Source of the DNA: Lachnospiraceae bacterium Marseille-Q4251
GTDB lineage: Bacteria; Bacillota; Clostridia; Lachnospirales; Lachnospiraceae
Reading direction: 5' to 3'
Assembly: GCA_018223435.1 (NCBI GenBank)
Contig: JAGTTO010000001.1
Coordinates: 124,001-188,000, forward strand
Length of the DNA: 64,000 bases
Of this stretch, positions 62,539 to 64,000 are shown one piece after another (the first letter of the stretch is position 1; every line of letters starts with the position of its first letter). The position numbers and the translations under genes were made by a program. The notes beneath the pieces were generated by a model. It was not told the DNA's origin, did no database searches, and was given only the letters and a program-made list of their open reading frames with translations.

Positions 62539-63474
62539 TTATTTGTCCTGACTCACGTTAAAAAGCGCATTTACGAACTGGTTTGCGTCGAACTTCTGAA
62601 GATCGTCGATGCTCTCTCCCACTCCGATGTATTTCACCGGAATGCCCAGCTCCGAATGGATGGCCACGGCGATACCGCCTTTGGCTGTTCCGTCCAGCTT
62701 CGTGAGGATGATGCCGGTGATATCGGCTACCTCTTTGAACTCTTTGGCCTGTGCCAGTGCATTCTGGCCGGTGGTGCCGTCCAGGACTACCAGGGTCTCG
62801 CGGTAAGCTTCCGGATATTCTTTTTCAATGATCCGGTTGAGCTTTCCAAGCTCCGCCATAAGGTTTTTCTTGTTGTGGAGTCTTCCTGCGGTGTCCACCA
62901 GAAGAACGTCCGCATGTCTTGCCTTGGCCGCCTGGATGGCGTCGTAGACAACGGCTCCCGGGTCGGAACCCTCCTGACCGCTGATGATCTCCACACCGGC
63001 CCGGTTTGCCCAGCTCACCAGCTGCTCCCCTGCCGCCGCGCGGAAGGTGTCGGCCGCAGCCAGAACCACTTTTTTGCCCTGGTCCTTGAGCTTGCCCGCC
63101 AGCTTGCCGATACTTGTAGTCTTGCCCACACCGTTGACGCCGATGACCAGTACCACCGACGTGCGGTTTTCAAACTCATAGGCGGTCTCGCCCACGTTCA
63201 TCTCTTCCTTGATGCTCTCGATCAGGAGCTCCTTGCACTCAGCCGGATCTTTGATGTGCTGCTCCTTCACTTTTCGTTTCAGGTCTTCGATGATGGAGGT
63301 CGTGGCATTGATCCCCAGATCTCCCATGATAAGGATCTCCTCAATCTCATCATAAAAATCATCATCGATGCTGGAAAATCCGCTGAAAATCGAATCAATT
63401 CCAGACACGATGTTGTTTCTGGTCTTGGTCAGTCCCTCAACCAGCCGTTTAAAAAAGCCTTTCTTTTCTTCCAT
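62539..63474 (-). CDS. ftsY: Signal recognition particle receptor FtsY
   Basis: A 311-residue SRP receptor GTPase with NG domains: VIGVNGVGKTTSIGKLAG (P-loop), DTFRAAAGEQL, VDTAGRLHNKKNLM and TKLDGTAKGG. The acidic N-terminal A region of E. coli FtsY is missing, as in most Gram-positives. GGAGTGAAAT precedes the ATG. It follows smc as in many Firmicutes. Confidence 0.97.
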   Translation of the reverse strand: MEEKKGFFKRLVEGLTKTRNNIVSGIDSIFSGFSSIDDDFYDEIEEILIMGDLGINATTSIIEDLKRKVKEQHIKDPAECKELLIESIKEEMNVGETAYEFENRTSVVLVIGVNGVGKTTSIGKLAGKLKDQGKKVVLAAADTFRAAAGEQLVSWANRAGVEIISGQEGSDPGAVVYDAIQAAKARHADVLLVDTAGRLHNKKNLMAELGKLNRIIEKEYPEAYRETLVVLDGTTGQNALAQAKEFKEVADITGIILTKLDGTAKGGIAVAIHSELGIPVKYIGVGESIDDLQKFDANQFVNALFNVSQDK

Positions 63475-63490
63475 ATTTCACTCCATTTGC

Positions 63491-64000
63491 TTACTCATCC
63501 AGATCGTCCTCGATGAGATTTACAGAGACAAGGGCGGAAACGCCTTTTTCCTGCATCGTGATACCGTACAGGCGGTCGGCTGCCGCCATCGTGCCTCTTC
63601 TATGTGTTATAATAATAAACTGTGTATTTTTTGTCAACTTGTGAAGATAATTTGCATATCTGGCCACATTGGATTCGTCCAGAGCCGCCTCGATCTCGTC
63701 TAAGAGACAGAAGGGCGAGGGTTTCAGGTTCTGGATCGCAAAAAGCAGGGCAATGGCCGTGAGAGCCTTCTCTCCGCCGGAGAGCAGAATCATGTTCTGC
63801 AGCTTCTTGCCTGGCGGCTGGGCGATGATGCGGACGCCTGCCTCAAGGATATCCTCCCCTTCCACAAGCTCCAGCTTGCCGTGGCCGCCGCCGAAGAGCT
63901 GGCGGAAAGCCTTGTCAAACTCCGTCTGGATCTTGACAAAGTTTTCTTCAAACTGCCGGCGCATGCCTGCGTCCAGGTCGTCGATGACACCAAGGAGAGC
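63491..64000 (-). CDS. smc: Chromosome segregation protein SMC, C-terminal part
   Basis: Partial gene: the 5' part lies beyond the right edge and the frame is open there. The 169 visible residues are the SMC C-terminal ATPase half. They contain GVRIIAQPPGKKLQNMILLSGGEKALTAI (signature LSGGEKAL), Walker B FCLLDEIEAALDESNV with the catalytic glutamate, and FIIITHRRGTM. Together with the N-terminal half it forms the head of condensin. Confidence 0.97.
   Translation of the reverse strand, partial: ALLGVIDDLDAGMRRQFEENFVKIQTEFDKAFRQLFGGGHGKLELVEGEDILEAGVRIIAQPPGKKLQNMILLSGGEKALTAIALLFAIQNLKPSPFCLLDEIEAALDESNVARYANYLHKLTKNTQFIIITHRRGTMAAADRLYGITMQEKGVSALVSVNLIEDDLDE

Overview
The window looks like a chromosomal segment of an acetogenic Lachnospiraceae bacterium, most likely Blautia or a close relative. 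This is an inference from gene content and order: a full carbonyl branch of the Wood-Ljungdahl pathway with a stand-alone MetF, low-GC Gram-positive translation and secretion gene order, strong AGGAGG ribosome binding sites, and consensus sigma-A promoters. Nearly all genes lie on the minus strand. No tRNA, rRNA, CRISPR array, insertion sequence or prophage was seen.

Layout: (1) 1-4433, the start of an Opp/Dpp-type permease gene, its solute-binding protein and a GH36 alpha-galactosidase. (2) 4505-8010, a three-gene operon of a Re-citrate-synthase-like enzyme, a GntR/FadR regulator and isocitrate dehydrogenase, with a palindrome on its promoter; this suggests 2-oxoglutarate/glutamate supply. 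(3) 8166-15638, a subtilase, a small duplicated-motif protein, a GltS-type carrier coupled to a TAXI binding protein, an AGCS alanine carrier, a diguanylate cyclase and a BASS transporter. (4) 15695-17206, enolase with its promoter and terminator. (5) 17259-17727, an apparently gene-less RNA: a perfect consensus promoter, a cobalamin riboswitch, further hairpins and a terminator. (6) 17755-20484, a secreted leucine-rich-repeat protein.

(7) 20501-35823 is the Wood-Ljungdahl locus, transcribed leftward. In transcription order it holds a His/Cys-rich protein, CooT, MetF, CooC, [hairpin], AcsA, CooC, AcsB, [hairpin array and internal promoter], AcsD, AcsC, AcsE, AcsV, a DUF3786-like protein, FchA, FolD and a terminator. 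These reduce methenyl-THF to methyl-THF, pass the methyl group to the corrinoid protein, reduce CO2 to CO and make acetyl-CoA. They also include the nickel-handling and corrinoid-reactivating helpers. Formate-THF ligase, formate dehydrogenase, hydrogenase and MetV are not in the window.

(8) 35950-40335, a zinc-ribbon membrane protein and a three-part ABC importer. (9) 40358-44827, gpsA-plsY-der and a DUF512 radical-SAM-like gene. (10) 44857-47563, plus-strand prs (long form) and metY. (11) 47560-57947, the conserved Firmicute block of yfiH, yraN, rnhB, lepB, rbgA, lepB, rplS, trmD, rimM, khpA, rpsP, ffh and ylxM, with two secreted-enzyme genes (C39-like and NlpC/P60) placed inside it. (12) 57985-64000, psd, pssA, a UPF0104 membrane protein, a PAP2 protein, threonine ammonia-lyase, ftsY and the 3' end of smc.

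The most interesting item is the orphan cobalamin-riboswitch RNA. It has three hairpins with identical nine-base loops and different stems, plus a segment complementary to Shine-Dalgarno sequences, in a genome whose central pathway depends on a corrinoid.
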